64,000 nt of DNA from Cladorhizidae sp. MBARI D1340-BT2. Its lineage: Eukaryota > Porifera > Demospongiae > Poecilosclerida > Cladorhizidae. The stretch lies in NCBI GenBank assembly GCA_028752905.1, contig JAQNBH010000002.1, positions 36,176,075 to 36,240,074 on the forward strand, read 5' to 3'. Of this stretch, positions 1-11,200 are shown one piece after another. The position numbers and the translations under genes are program-made. The stretch's first letter is position 1. Every line of letters starts with the position of its first letter. The notes under the pieces were generated by a model that did not search any database, was not told the origin of the DNA, and worked only from the letters and a program-made list of their open reading frames with translations.

Positions 1-585
1 AGAAAAAAATTATATATAAAAAAATATTTGAACTAAGTGCCAAATTCTTGTTGCTGCACATGCCCAAAAGAATGCTGAATCATTCTAAAAACGTCATTTA
101 CACGTGCTGCTATATGTGTCGGCCGCGCCCCGCTTTTTGCTCATAACTTTGGTTTTCAAGATGGCGAGGATGCTTTGTTTTGTCCGAAGTAACTTTTCTT
201 CTTTTTGACGACGACACTAGCGGCTCTGGCTCGGATTCTGGTGGGAAAGAAGGCCAGAGATATATGCCTACCATGGTTGTGCCCTGGATCCCCTGGCTCT
301 AAGTCAAAATGCTCGGGTGGAAGGATTTCTCGATGGTATGTTTGTTTCTACCTTAGCGCTTGGTTGCCATTGTATTCCACAATCTTGTGAGATAATTCGC
401 TAACCAAACTGTAGCCTATTCTTGTGTTTTTTGAGGATATAAATATTTCTAACGTAGCAGTTGAAGAAGATTAGTTATAGCCGTAAATGTAGGTCGAGTT
501 TTTTTATTACTTAACAAATTTGAATTTGAATTTTTTTAAACACGTTCGTCTAAGGTTTATGTTATCAACTTTTCTTTCTTGGCAG

Positions 586-645
586 TCCATTGGAGATGAA
601 GGTGATCCATTGTTACCATCTACTTGTGGGAGCTCTGGACTTAGT
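586..645 (+). pseudogene. Putative piggyBac 5' exon with acidic/DPLLPST motif
   Basis: A 60-bp open segment is bounded by a pyrimidine-rich acceptor (ctttcttggcag) and a GT donor (AGT|gtaggt). It reads SIGDEGDPLLPSTCGSSGLS. The DPLLPST motif reappears several times in the next open segment, which suggests both belong to one variable, acidic N-terminal region as in many piggyBac transposases. The phase does not join cleanly to the next segment, so either the splice choice is wrong or the copy carries an indel. Confidence 0.3.
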
Positions 646-699
646 GTAGGTTGGTACAAAGGAAATTTTGTAGAGTTACTATTATATATTTACTTTCAG

Positions 700-894
700 C
701 CTCTGAAGAAGAGAGTGACCATTTGAACACTCCTTCCTTACCATCTACTGACCCATCCTTATTACCATCTACTGACCCTCCATCCTTATTACCATCTACT
801 GACCCTCCATCCTTACCATCTACTGACCCTCCATCCTTACTATCTACTGACCCTCCGTCCTTACAATCTGCTACAGGGGACTCTTCTGGAATAA
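700..894 (+). pseudogene. Putative piggyBac N-terminal exon with SLLPSTDPP repeats
   Basis: This open segment follows a good acceptor (tttactttcag) and ends at a canonical donor (ATAA|gtaagt). It begins SEEESDHLNTP and then repeats a 24-27 bp unit encoding SLLPSTDPP about five times. An acidic, low-complexity N-terminus in front of a piggyBac catalytic region is usual for the family. The internal tandem repeats are a local expansion. No function can be assigned to this segment alone. Confidence 0.4.
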
Positions 895-1237
895 GTAAGT
901 TATCAAAATTGATATTTGAATATTTGTTTGTATACATATTTATGTGTTACAGAGAATGTGAGGTGTGGTGCTAGAGTAGAGGTTCATGTAGTCCACCACC
1001 ACAAGATACTGGTAATAGGCAGGCCCAGTCCCGAATTTGTAGTAGTAAGGCTCGCTCATCTAGCACTAGTCATCAGATAATACCAGTCAAAGGTCGCTGG
1101 AAAAAAAGAGAGACAATTCTGGCCCAAACTCAGCTTTGCTCGGTGTAACAAGTTCGTTAACTAGGTGCTTTTTATCTTTTTTTTTTACTATTGACGTGTG
1201 GAACCTCCATGTGAGAGAGACTAATATGTATGTTTCT

Positions 1238-2409
1238 AGGGTGGGGCTCCCCCCATAATTGGCATGATACATGTGAAGAAGAAATGGAGGCTTTTGTAGA
1301 ACTTTTGATTGTTATGGGCATTTCAAAACTTCCCCATATAGACATGTACTGGTCTTGTGAATATCCTGATTTGTCATGTAGTTTGGTGAGTAGAGTAATG
1401 CCCCTTTGGAGGTTTATGCAGTTGATGCGGCTACATGCATGTCAACTCCATTGCTAGCTCACAGGTATGCTAGCTCACAGGTAACATCTGGTAATGGCTA
1501 CATGCATGTGAACTCCATTGCTAGCTCACAGGTAACATCTGGTAATCCCAATTATGATAGGCTGTATAAGCTTTGAAAGCGAGTATTGTTTGCATCAGGA
1601 GCTTAGCATTGATGAAGCCATGATTCCCCTATGGCTTCAAGCAATATATGAAGGATGAGCCTACGAAATGGGGCATAAAAGTATTTGTGCTTTTGGATGC
1701 AAGGAATGGTTATATTTATCGATTACAAATTTATACTGGGAAGAATGTGGAAACAGGAGATAGTACAGGTTTGTGTAGTCGGGTAGTGTTAGATTTGTTG
1801 GAGGGATTTGAGCACAAGAACTTTCAGGTATACATGGATAACTTTTATACAAGTCCTAATTTATTTCACACACTGACTATTGAGGGGTTGGTGCATGTGG
1901 CACAGCTAGGCCTAATAGGAAAAACTTTCCTAAGGAGTTACTTACAAAGTGGAAGAATAGAGGAAAATATGATTACAGATCAAATAGTTCACTCCTGGCT
2001 TTAGTGGGTAGACAAGGGTGTGATTGACATGATGACTACTTTGCATGCAGCTTTGTGGCAAGGACAACAACCAACTGTGAAACATCATCAGGTTGATGGT
2101 TCTCGACTGAATGTGTCTTGCCCCCCTCCCTGTTTACCTGATTATCAATCATTCATGAGGGGTGTCTACCAAATATGCAAACACCCCCTTCCACCATCTC
2201 TTTGATTTTCTACCGAAATTGTAGTAGCCCATTCTTTGGTCTGCTCTGGTAGAAGTTTTTTTATTTTTAATGCCTTTATTGAATGCCTTTATCTGTTTTC
2301 TTTTTCAAACACTTCTTTCTCTACATAAGAGGCAGGATAGTTATTTAGATCTTCGGATTAGCTTAGTAAAAACATTGATTGGTTCCTATTCTTCTCGCTG
2401 GCGTATAGG
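1238..2409 (+). pseudogene. piggyBac-like transposase (DDE_Tnp_1_7), broken
   Basis: Several fragments line up in order with a piggyBac transposase. At 1239-1457, after an acceptor (gtttctag), EEEMEAFVELLIVMGISKLP with a following YW matches the conserved region upstream of the catalytic core. At 1605-1990, LSIDEAMIPL holds the first catalytic Asp, then PTKWGIKVFVL, and YMDNFYTSP holds the second Asp. WVDKGVIDMMTT follows an in-frame TAG at 2002-2004. At 2250-2409, FNAFIECLYLF and RISLVKTLIGSYSSRWR match the C-terminal helical part. A frameshift near 1640-1660 and several stops show the gene is dead. It would have cut and pasted DNA at TTAA sites. The identification comes from family motifs recalled, not from a search. 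Confidence 0.8.
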
Positions 2410-3187
2410 CCTTGTATGTTTCCTACATCTCAGCTAGAACGTCTCAATTTGCAACTAGGTCATTTCCCCCTTCTACTTCTGTTTGGTGTGCATAAAAATG
2501 GTTTGAGGCATAAAAGCCTAAATGAGTGTGGTTACTGTAGGTTCATTTGTGCATTGGATCTGACCGTATCATACCTTGGTGGAGTATTCGTGTTGCATGT
2601 ATTCTCTTTGTTCTTGTGACCATGAAATATAAGTTGTGTATGGTGTATGTGCGTGCCTCTTGGTAAAAAGTGTGGATACTTGCGTCTAATAATGCATTTT
2701 TCTCTATTGTTGTGTCTTTGTGTTCTAGATGCCTGGGAAGTGTTGATAGAGCCTGGTCTTGCCCTTCTACACACACACACACAACATGTATTACAATGCT
2801 ACTCTCTCACTCTCCTTCATTCTTCATCAAATTACCCACCCACATTCTACCCACACACAAATACTTTTTCTATTCAAATATTCGATTCATATATTGTCTG
2901 TTCAAAATGTTTTGTCTTAGGAAGTTTTAGGATTGTTATTGTCTTGATTCTGTGTCAAATTATATGAATAGCCCAAATATATGGTATATAAGTGTTAGTT
3001 CAATTTTGAAAAGCTTGCCAAATGCTGGATATTTGGTCCTTGGGTTTCATTCAAAAATCACACTGGCTTCCATATGAACGAGGTTTCCTGTGCTGACGTC
3101 CTATAACAAGGTCGAGGGGAAAATTAGTAATTAAATCGTTAATTATTTTACCGCGGGTACTAGGAAAGTCGGCGCTTAATCGGTTAA

Positions 3188-4134
3188 GCTAAAGCTTTAA
3201 TAATCGTCCAGAGCCTATCTCAGTCATATACAACACGCACACAAATGCACGCACACACAAGAAGCTCTTGATGGAGTATGCAGCCATTGATTGATGTCAC
3301 ACACACATACACCACACATACAGTAGGTGCCATAAAAACTTGGCATTGAGTTTAAACCCAACATACGTGCAACGCATGACCGTTGGCCCAAGAAACGTTG
3401 ACGAAACATAGTACAGAGCGTTTGGACGCTCGCTGCATTTGAACGCTCGCTACGCTACTTTTATGATCGGGGAGAGGCGCGTGCATTGACCACCACGTGT
3501 TGAAGGGGGGCAAGCCCGAACTACAGTAACTTACAGTGTCCGCTGGAGTTGTTTGGTCAGAGTTATTTCAATACGAGTTTAAGGGCCTGTAAGCTTTAAG
3601 AGTCTATCAGCAAGTAATTTTCCTCCTCCTACTGCTATAATATAACTTTGGAGAACTGGAATCCCTTGATCCAAGCCAGTATATACTTGAGTTTCAGTTT
3701 TAGTTGTTTGTTTTTGGTAGTTAGAAAATGGAATACTGGATGCTACTTCTCAAGCTATTGTTGTACCAATGAAGCTATATATTGCCATCAAGAATTGATT
3801 CATGTTGTCTTATTCGTTTATTTTTGGTATTTTGGCCCATGGAGGTGGACTCTGTGTCTCTCCCACAAGGCAAAGCTCTGGGGCACCTTGCTGGGGGATG
3901 CCTGCAGAGTAACGGTAGGGACTTCCACACCCCAGAACATGCCTGGAGGTAATTCAACTGGCATCAAACAGAATGGGACTACAAACCAAGAAATGAATTG
4001 CTGTTCATGTAATATTTGTGTTTGTTCACAAGTCTTTCATGACTAGTTTTTTTGTCAACTTCTGTAACAACCATTATGTAAATTAAAAATATATATATTT
4101 TTAAATTTACAACTCATTTCTCTAAAATTGCCAA
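3188..4134. other. No recognisable gene
   Basis: The stretch has CA-rich simple sequence at 3230-3330 and otherwise unique A+T-rich DNA. A short open piece at 3840-3950 (KALGHLAGGCLQSNG) ends at a possible donor (CTGGAG|gtaatt) but lacks a convincing acceptor, so I do not call it an exon. Confidence 0.4.
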
Positions 4135-4408
4135 AAATGATGCAATTAGGGATTATAATCTTATTCCATCAAAGCAAGCAACAATTAATCTGTAAATGTT
4201 TATTTCATTGCAAGGTGAAGGGCAATAATAGCCACTACCCCAACAGGGTGGGTATTCCTGATCTTATAGTTTATGCTGAAGCTTGAATACCCACCCTGTT
4301 GGGGTAGTGGCTATTATTGCCATTCACCTTGCAATGAAATAAACATTTACAGATTAATTGTTGCTTGCTTTGATGGAATAAGATTATAATCCCTAATTGC
4401 ATCATTTA
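4135..4408. repeat. Long inverted repeat (hairpin), ~123-bp arms
   Basis: The left arm (about 4135-4257) and the right arm (about 4285-4408) are reverse complements with a single mismatch (gaagg versus gaatg) and a 27-bp spacer. The right arm continues into a decayed Tc1/IS630-type transposase fragment, and the same sequence occurs once, without the inverted copy, at about 61327-61440. The hairpin is therefore an inverted duplication of part of that repeat family. Such near-perfect arms would fold into a long stable hairpin in RNA or single-stranded DNA. Confidence 0.9.
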
Positions 4409-4409
4409 G

Positions 4410-4530
4410 GTTGGCGTGGCCAAGACAATTCATGGGTATATATCAAGGGTTTGAGAAGGTCCTATGGACCAACGAATGCAGTCCCAGCTTGAAACCCACT
4501 GAAGCTCGTCATAAGAAGATTGGTCAACCT
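4410..4530 (+). pseudogene. Tc1/IS630-type (DDE_3) transposase fragment
   Basis: A short relic reads GFEKVLWTNECS, matching the first catalytic-Asp block of IS630/Tc1-type transposases in which WTDE is normal; here the Asp is Asn. An indel follows, after which a second frame carries QLETH. A parallel copy at 61430-61560 reads VLWTDKCS. The fragment is too short and damaged to be functional. Confidence 0.5.
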
Positions 4531-4933
4531 GAAAAGAACAATATCTTTTTTTTGTCAATGTGAGCAAATTCTACATACAAATTAGACACACACACACTAT
4601 GAATTAATAATTCTATCAATGTTTTACTGTTCCTAATTTTACACAATTATTTGGCACTCATTTAATTTTTTTATGAAAAGAATACCACACACAACTATAA
4701 ATTATATAATACATTATTATTATACACAGCTTATTATACACAGTTGGTAAGATACACAGTTGGTAAGAGAGAAAATAATTTCAGTTGACTTGATGCTGAT
4801 GTGTCCAGGTTGATGGACAATTTCTCTTTTAAATTGCTGGCGGTGAGGAGTTCTTACACAGAGATATGACAACTGCAATTTTTAATAAGAAATGGTAATA
4901 CTTTTTTTGGTAATATTATACAATTAAGTACAG
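4531..4933. other. No recognisable gene
   Basis: A+T-rich sequence with a short CA run near 4585 and a small direct duplication (ttacacagttggtaag) at 4735-4768. Nothing else is recognisable. Confidence 0.4.
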
Positions 4934-5053
4934 ACTTACGAAGAGAACTCCAATCAACATCTTCAACGGATTTCTGTGGCTGTGCAGCGTGGGAATGCAG
5001 CCTTAGTAATGGGATCTTTGCCATCAAGGGTTGGGGATGAGCCATTTCCCTAG
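4934..5053 (+). pseudogene. C-terminal relic of a repeated gene family (VAVQRGNAA motif)
   Basis: A 39-codon open end terminates at TAG (5051-5053) and contains QRISVAVQRGNAALVMGSL. The same arrangement occurs at 42062-42262 (QRLAVAIQRGNSACIMG, followed by a stop). Two dispersed copies of the same C-terminus indicate a repetitive element, perhaps the 3' end of a non-LTR retrotransposon. The family was not identified with certainty. Confidence 0.4.
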
Positions 5054-6448
5054 TCTCATCACATGAACTTTTGACTTTTTAACTATCTAACTTAACTATT
5101 TTACTCCAACTTACTATTGTGTCTTCAATGTCTTACTTAAACTTGTGCAAGTCATTTGCATTTCCCGTGTTTTCTTCAAGTGCTCTAAGTTTTTCTTCAA
5201 GTGCTCTCAGTTTTTCTTCAAGTGCTCTCAGTTTTCCTTTAAAAAAAATTTAATAAAAAAATTAAGTACATACAATAATTATATATACCTCACTCCCAAA
5301 CTGGAACTAGCGTTTGGACCATTGCTTTGAAAGGCCTTACCACTTTAAAATTGCTTCCTACGCCCCTGTAAAGGATCATTCAGTTCGTGATCTATATTTT
5401 CTTTCCTTCCTTTTTTAACTGTGTCAATTCATAAAAAAACCAATTTTTTTTTTTGGTTGTTGCTGACCACTTACTCATGGTTTAGCACATTATGAAAATA
5501 CTCGTGGTATGCAGTAGGGGCCACTGGTGCTAATTTCAGCTGTCTAGCACTTGACATAGGAGTTAGACCTTGTTGACAAATCAGTCACTCAGGTTTTGAG
5601 GGATCTAAATTTGACTGCCTGTAACTTGGGTATATATACCTATGAAAAAATATTTTAGTATATATTAAACGAGAACAGAACACAGAGAAATACCTATCTT
5701 TTGAGCTATATAATCTTTTGAGCTATATATCAAGTCCATATATTGAAATGTACATAATCTATGGAGCTCTAAAGTGGTGAGCACAAGTGTTTTTTTGGGG
5801 CGCTTGCTATTTTATGGTTACACCCCCCTGTTAATTAAGGGGAGACAATAATTAAGGGGGGACAATACAATTTTTTACAAAGTGGTCTAGAATCTTATGG
5901 TTAAGAGTTTAGAGCTCCACATATTCTGCACACTTAGCTCTATATATTACCTTTATATAGTGCCTGCCAGCATTACGACCTAGTTTATATATTTTTACCC
6001 ACTCATATGTAATCTTTTATTACAGGTGAAGGAAACATCATAAATTCATGCTTTTTGGTAGAGAAGCAGATGAAGATGTCATCTCTAAGGCCACAAAGTT
6101 GTGTTGCCATAGCAACGACATTGACCACAATGCGGTTTTGTTAACAATAAAGTCTTAAAAACTATTAAAAAATTAATTTAAAATTAATGGAGTAACCTTA
6201 AAACTTTACAATGCACTCTACCATAACAGTGTATATTGCTGATCATAATTTCATAATTGTAAGACACTTGTAAGTTTTACATTTATCATTTTTATAAAAA
6301 TGTTTTCCTTTTCAATATGAAAAAATTAATATCTTGTGATTTCCTTTACAGAAATTTTTTAAAATATGACCCAAATTACACTAAATTAAAGTAGAACAAA
6401 TTTGTAAGACTGAATTTCAAAATTATAATTTGTTCAAAAGTTACACAC
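5054..6448. other. Gene-free A+T-rich stretch
   Basis: No coding homology was recognised. A 20-bp tandem repeat (tttttcttcaagtgctctca, about 3.5 copies) lies at 5170-5235. Homopolymer A and T runs are common. Confidence 0.4.
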
Positions 6449-6736
6449 TCAGAAAGTCTGAGAAAATACGTCGGTGTGATTTATATAATTTAATTGGCTG
6501 TTCCACATCCTTTCCGGCCTTGTAGCCCTCCCTGTGTATGCTTTTTCATATTCCCTAGACTTCCTAAAATACTTGCGTATTGTGTCCAGAGATACAGAGT
6601 CCAAAGCTATAGGTATAAGTTTTCGTAATCCGGCGATGGTAAAATTAGTGTGGGCACGTGTAAAGGATTTCGCCTTCCCCCAAACCCTTTCGATAGGGTT
6701 TAGTTCACAGTGGAACTTCGGTATTAATCGTACCAT
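6449..6736 (-). pseudogene. C-terminal fragment of Tc1/IS630-type (DDE_3) transposase
   Basis: Reading on the minus strand, LIPKFHCELNPIERVWG is the third catalytic block of IS630/Tc1-superfamily transposases, with Glu in NPIE. It is followed by ALDSVSLDTIRKYFRKSREY, the family's usual C-terminal helix region. The frame stays open upstream to about 6800 (VVVESYLLSRGHM), but the earlier catalytic aspartates and the DNA-binding domain are absent. It is a 5'-truncated remnant. A related N-terminal and D1 fragment lies at 60985-61560. Confidence 0.8.
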
Positions 6737-6929
6737 ATGACCCCTGCTCAGAAGGTAACTCTCTACAACTACATGTCTCTCTGTGTGATGAACAGACAGA
6801 TTATGTGTGTGTGTGTTTGGAGATCACTGGTCTCCATGCATTTGAGTGCTCATCAAGATATCCTTGAAATGTCATGGAGAATCGTGTGCAGGAGGAAAGC
6901 TCAGAATCTTGAATCTCTTTCCCCTCCAC

Positions 6930-7117
6930 TAGAGAATGGCGCTATGCGCGTTTGCTATGAAGATGCAACTCGATAAACAATTAATGTTCAACAAAAGCAA
7001 TGCGTGCAATAACTGGCATCAAAGGCGTGTGCGCATGTGTAATGGGTAAATGGCCTCAGTCCGGTAAAGGGCCCTGCGTAATAATGTTCATACACAGAGA
7101 AGGTTCATTATCCACTA
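6930..7117 (-). repeat. 3' LTR of gypsy element 1
   Basis: This is the 188-bp direct repeat of 12214-12399. It is preceded on the minus strand by the polypurine tract and flanked outside by TCCAC (6925-6929). Confidence 0.9.
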
Positions 7118-7142
7118 CCTCCCCCAAGTCGACACGATGTGT

Positions 7143-8282
7143 CTACTTAAGTTTGGTATATCCGTATCGGGAGATCGGCTTCAGGCCCCGCTGGCTTCTG
7201 CGGAGGGGGGCCGTCGTTGCTGGCTCTGGTGGGAGTGCTGTGGGTGTGGTAGATTCGGTCGTGGGGGCGGGTGGAGTGCTGGTTACCGACGCGTATGATC
7301 GTGGGCTCGGCCGAGGTATGCTCGCTGGGGTTTCGGGCATCGGTGTCTCGGTTGGCGGCAGTGTGCCGGGGTGAGGGGTTATGGTTGGGATGGCCGGTGT
7401 GACATGGGGACTTCCGGGTCGGATTGGGCTTGGTGGGGTGATCATCGATGGTTGCACGTTGGCTTCCAGCGGTGATGGCGCCATTGTAAGCGTCGTGGGT
7501 TGAACGTCCTGGTGGGTTTGTATCGGTAGTGGGTTTGGGGGTGGGAAGGACGGGACGGTGGTGGGCGGTGAGGAAGGGATGGGGTTGTATCGACGGAGGA
7601 AACGTCTGTTCCTTGTCGTTAGTCTTCCTGAGCCATCCGTCCTCACCGCGTACTGATGGTATTGAAGTACTTCGACCACCGTGACCGTCTTGTCCCATTT
7701 ATTAGGGCGACGGCCTGACTGGTTTTGGACCATAACTGTGTCCCCGCATTTCAGGGGGGACAGTTCCTGGGAGTGCTCGTCCCAGCGAGTGCGGTTGGTC
7801 ATTGATCGTTTGGTTAGGGCTCTCTCACGTAGATCCAGGCGGTCTGTCCACTCTGTGTGGGGGCAGTATCGTTCGGGGATTCCGGGTAGGAGGTCCCGTG
7901 TGGGTCTTCCAAACAGGCAGGCTGCCGGTGACATTCTCGTTTCGGGGTCTGGGCTGTTCCTATATTGTAGAAGGGCTTTGTGGAACTTGTCCGTGAGTGT
8001 GCCTCCAGGGCCGGTGTTGCCGGTGATGAGTCTCTTCATGGTCTTGACCGCCACCTCGGTGCGGCAGTTGGCGTGTGGGTGGTATGCTGATGTGATTCTG
8101 TGGTGTACCCCCCAATCGGTCAAGAATTGTCTGGTGGAGTGGGAGGAGAACTCTGGGCCGCCGTCCGATGTCAGTGTGTCCGGGATTCCAAACGTGGAGA
8201 AGGTTTCCCGGAGTGTCTGGACGAGCCCGGGTGCTCCCTCCCTGGATGGTGTCACTACCGGCCAGTTTGTGTACCGGTGCAC
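7143..8282 (-). pseudogene. pol: Integrase core and C-terminus, gypsy element 1
   Basis: This continues pol in another frame. The first catalytic Asp (CTDFF) lies just upstream of the ATG, around 8325, in the same frame. TSDGGPEFSS carries the second Asp, and SAYHPHANCRTEVAVKTMKR carries the Glu. DTVMVQNQSGRRPNKWD is the C-terminal SH3-like DNA-binding region, followed by a long Pro/Thr-rich tail ending about 25 bp before the 3' LTR. The DDE triad is present, but the frame is separated from the HHCC domain by a one-base shift near 8335. Confidence 0.88.
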
Positions 8283-11200
8283 TAGGACGAGATAGTTGAT
8301 CCCCTGGTGGTGGAAGAAGTCCGTGCAATGTGCTGGAATGGGTATAGCGGCTCTTCGGGGGTGATGGAGGGCATGGCTGGTTGGGATGGGGCGTTACCGT
8401 TGCAAGTTGCGCATCTGTTCCTGGTCGTGGTTATGTCCTTGGTAATGCCCGGCCAAAATATTGATGCCTCTGCTCTTGCGTTCATGCGGCTGACTCCTTG
8501 GTGGGCGGCATGGAGGGCGTTGAGGCATGTGGGGCGGAGTGAGGCGGGTATGATGATTCTGTCTCCTCGGCATATCACTCCGTCAATAGTGGAGAGCGTG
8601 TCAATGAACGGGAAGAATTCCCTGATTGAAGGTGGCATGAGGTTTCTTCTTGCTGGTGGGCCTTCTTCGATGATGAGGATGAGTTCTTGGAGTGGTCCGT
8701 CGGCTGCTGTTGCGACTTGGATGTCCTCCCAATTGAGGGGGATGTCGGCGATGGCTGCGCTGATGGCAGTGGCCAGGCCCAAGTCATCAAATTGGGGGTC
8801 GTCTTCTTCTTTCAGGGGGGCGATGGAGATGCCGGCCAGAAGGTTAGTCGGGATTCTGGGGCATGGGGTGTCTGGTGCTGTGCTGTCATCCTGTAGGTGC
8901 AGCCTGTGGGGGGTGGGTGTCCCGGATGGGTGGCGTGAGAGGGCATCACTGGTCTTGTTCTTCACGCCAGGGATGTGCACCATCCGGAAACGATATCGGA
9001 GGGTTTTTTCTTTGAGGTTCCTCAACCTGGTGTTCGGAATGTCCTCCAGTGTGCGGTCTCCAAAGAGTTTCAGGAGTGGCTTGTGGTCGACGGCTATGAC
9101 CAGGTCGCTGCAGCCAAGTACAAAGTGGCGAGCTTTGTCCAGCGCGTCGGCCACTGCCAGTGCCTCTCCTTCCACTGGGGCGTAGCGTGATTCGGCGGGG
9201 TGGGTAAATCTTGAGCCCACTAAGGTGACCTTCCAACCGTCCCGGCAACAGAATATCTCGCGGGACGGGCACTGGCAGTGTTTCTGGAATAGCCAGTACC
9301 CTATCCCGTCTTTGCTCCAGTCTGTTGCCAGGCAGGTGGGGCGGGATTTTTCGAAGATTCTTACTCCTTCGTGGATTTTCGAGCAGATTTCCTTCTTTGA
9401 GGCGTCGAAAGCGTCTTGCAGTGCGGTGTCCCAGGTGAAGGGGGATGATGGTTTCAAGAGGGCTCTGAACGGGGACATCACAGATGCCATGGAGAACGCA
9501 AATGCTACCTGGTTCACAAGGCAGAACCAGGCGCGTATGTCTGTGATGCCTTGAGGTGTAGGGAAGTTGGCTATCGATTCGAGGTACTTCGGAGATGGCT
9601 TGACTTCCGTCCGGGTGATCTGGAACCCGGCAAATTCCACCTCATCGCAGGCGAAGCGAAATTTGCTCGGGTTCAGTGTTATCCCGTTTGTGGCGCAGAG
9701 GTCTAGCCACTCTGTGGCCTGATGGAAGGCCTCGGCGATGGTGTCTGACCACAGTAATGCGTCGTCGATGCACTTGGTGCGGTTGGTGATGTGTGAGATG
9801 AGTGTGTCATAGCAGGCAGTGTATGCATCACCCGACGCAATGTATCCCTGAGGTGCCGAGCAGTACCGGTATCTTCCCCAAGGCGTAATGAACGTCGTAA
9901 AGTGTCTGTCCTCATCCGCGAGTGCCACCGAGTGGTAGCCGTTCCAGGTGTCAAAGATAGTCTTCTTGGTATTGCTTGGAACGGCTCTGGCCTGGTGGAA
10001 GGGTGACTGGGTGTGGTGGGTTTCTCGCGTTGCATGGAGGTTGAGTGCTTGGAAGTCGATTGTCCTCCTGAGAGACCCGTTCTTCTTGGTGCAAATCACC
10101 ATGCGATGGCACCAAGTGTCCGGGGTTCCCAGAGGAACTCTCTCCAGTACGCCGAGACGTACGTCTCTATCCAGCCCAGCTTTGACCTCCTCTTGCCAGT
10201 GGATGGGGATGGATATTGGGGTGTGGCAAGGCTTGGGGGTGGCTGTGGGATCGATGGTGAGGCTCAAGGGGGGACCAGACATCATGGGTAAGGGTTGGTG
10301 TTCGCAGATGTTAAATGCGCTCGCCGCATATAGGTCCCGCAGGTGTTGCTCTAGTTTCCCCCTGTTGGCTTCAGTGGCAGGGAATGGCAGTTGTGTTGGC
10401 CTGGGGGGTGGTCCTGTTCTGGTCGGGCATGGTTTGGGCTGCTGAGGTTGTCCTATCCCTACTGTGTGGCTCGCACTGTGGTTGTTGCTCCTTGATCGGC
10501 TGGGTGGGGTGGGTCGGCTTGGTTGGGTGCTGGTCAATAGGGCATCTTGGTGATGGTGAGCTGGAGGACTGGTCTGTAGGTCCGATGGTTGTGGAGGTTG
10601 TCCCTGTCTCGGTCCCCTAGCCTGGCCGTCTCCCGGGGGTGCCGTGGGCGTGCTGAGAGGGAAGCCTCTGGGGATGAGGTCCAGGTCTGAGCAGGTTGCA
10701 AGGCTGAGGTATAGCTTGCTTGCGATTGGGGAGAAGTATACCACCTGCCTCGTCTCGAGGTTCGTGGATGGTATCTTGATCCGCAGAAGGGCAGCTCCCA
10801 AGATGGGTAAGTTGGTGCCGCTTGCCGAATGCATCATGAGGTTCACGGGAATGAGGTCGGTCTCGGTGAGCTGGAGGTTGGCCAATAGGGTGGGGCCTGC
10901 GAGGCAGCTCTGGCAACCGGTGTCTGCCATGGCGGTGGTGGCGAGGTTGAGCGTCTCTCTGCGTAGGGTATGTCCGTGAATTCGGAAATCCTCCGTTCTG
11001 GCTGATATGGCGACGTTCAAGCTTGGCTGTGGTGGGGATCGTCGTTGGATCCATGAGTGGGATGATTGGTTCCAGGATTGGTGTTGGAGGATGCCTTCTG
11101 ACATCGTGTCCATCTGCTCGAATACGGCACTCTCGTGCTCGATGTTCTGCCAGCACATGTGGGCTGAATGGTTTTGTCGTCCACATGTTGAGCAGGTGGT

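Larger units (their letters stand above)
30..3187 (+). mobile_element. Decayed piggyBac-like transposon, whole element (tentative limits)
   Basis: The interval contains a recognisable piggyBac-family transposase relic (about 1238-2409) and upstream acidic, serine/proline-rich exon-like segments. A candidate right end is the TTAA at 3184-3187: read inward on the minus strand it is followed by CCGATTAAGCGCCGAC, which resembles the ends of TTAA-specific elements. A weakly similar block, CTAAGTGCC, lies near position 38 and could be a decayed left terminal repeat, but no intact TTAA flanks it. The outer limits are therefore inferred; the internal transposase homology is the solid part. Confidence 0.45.
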
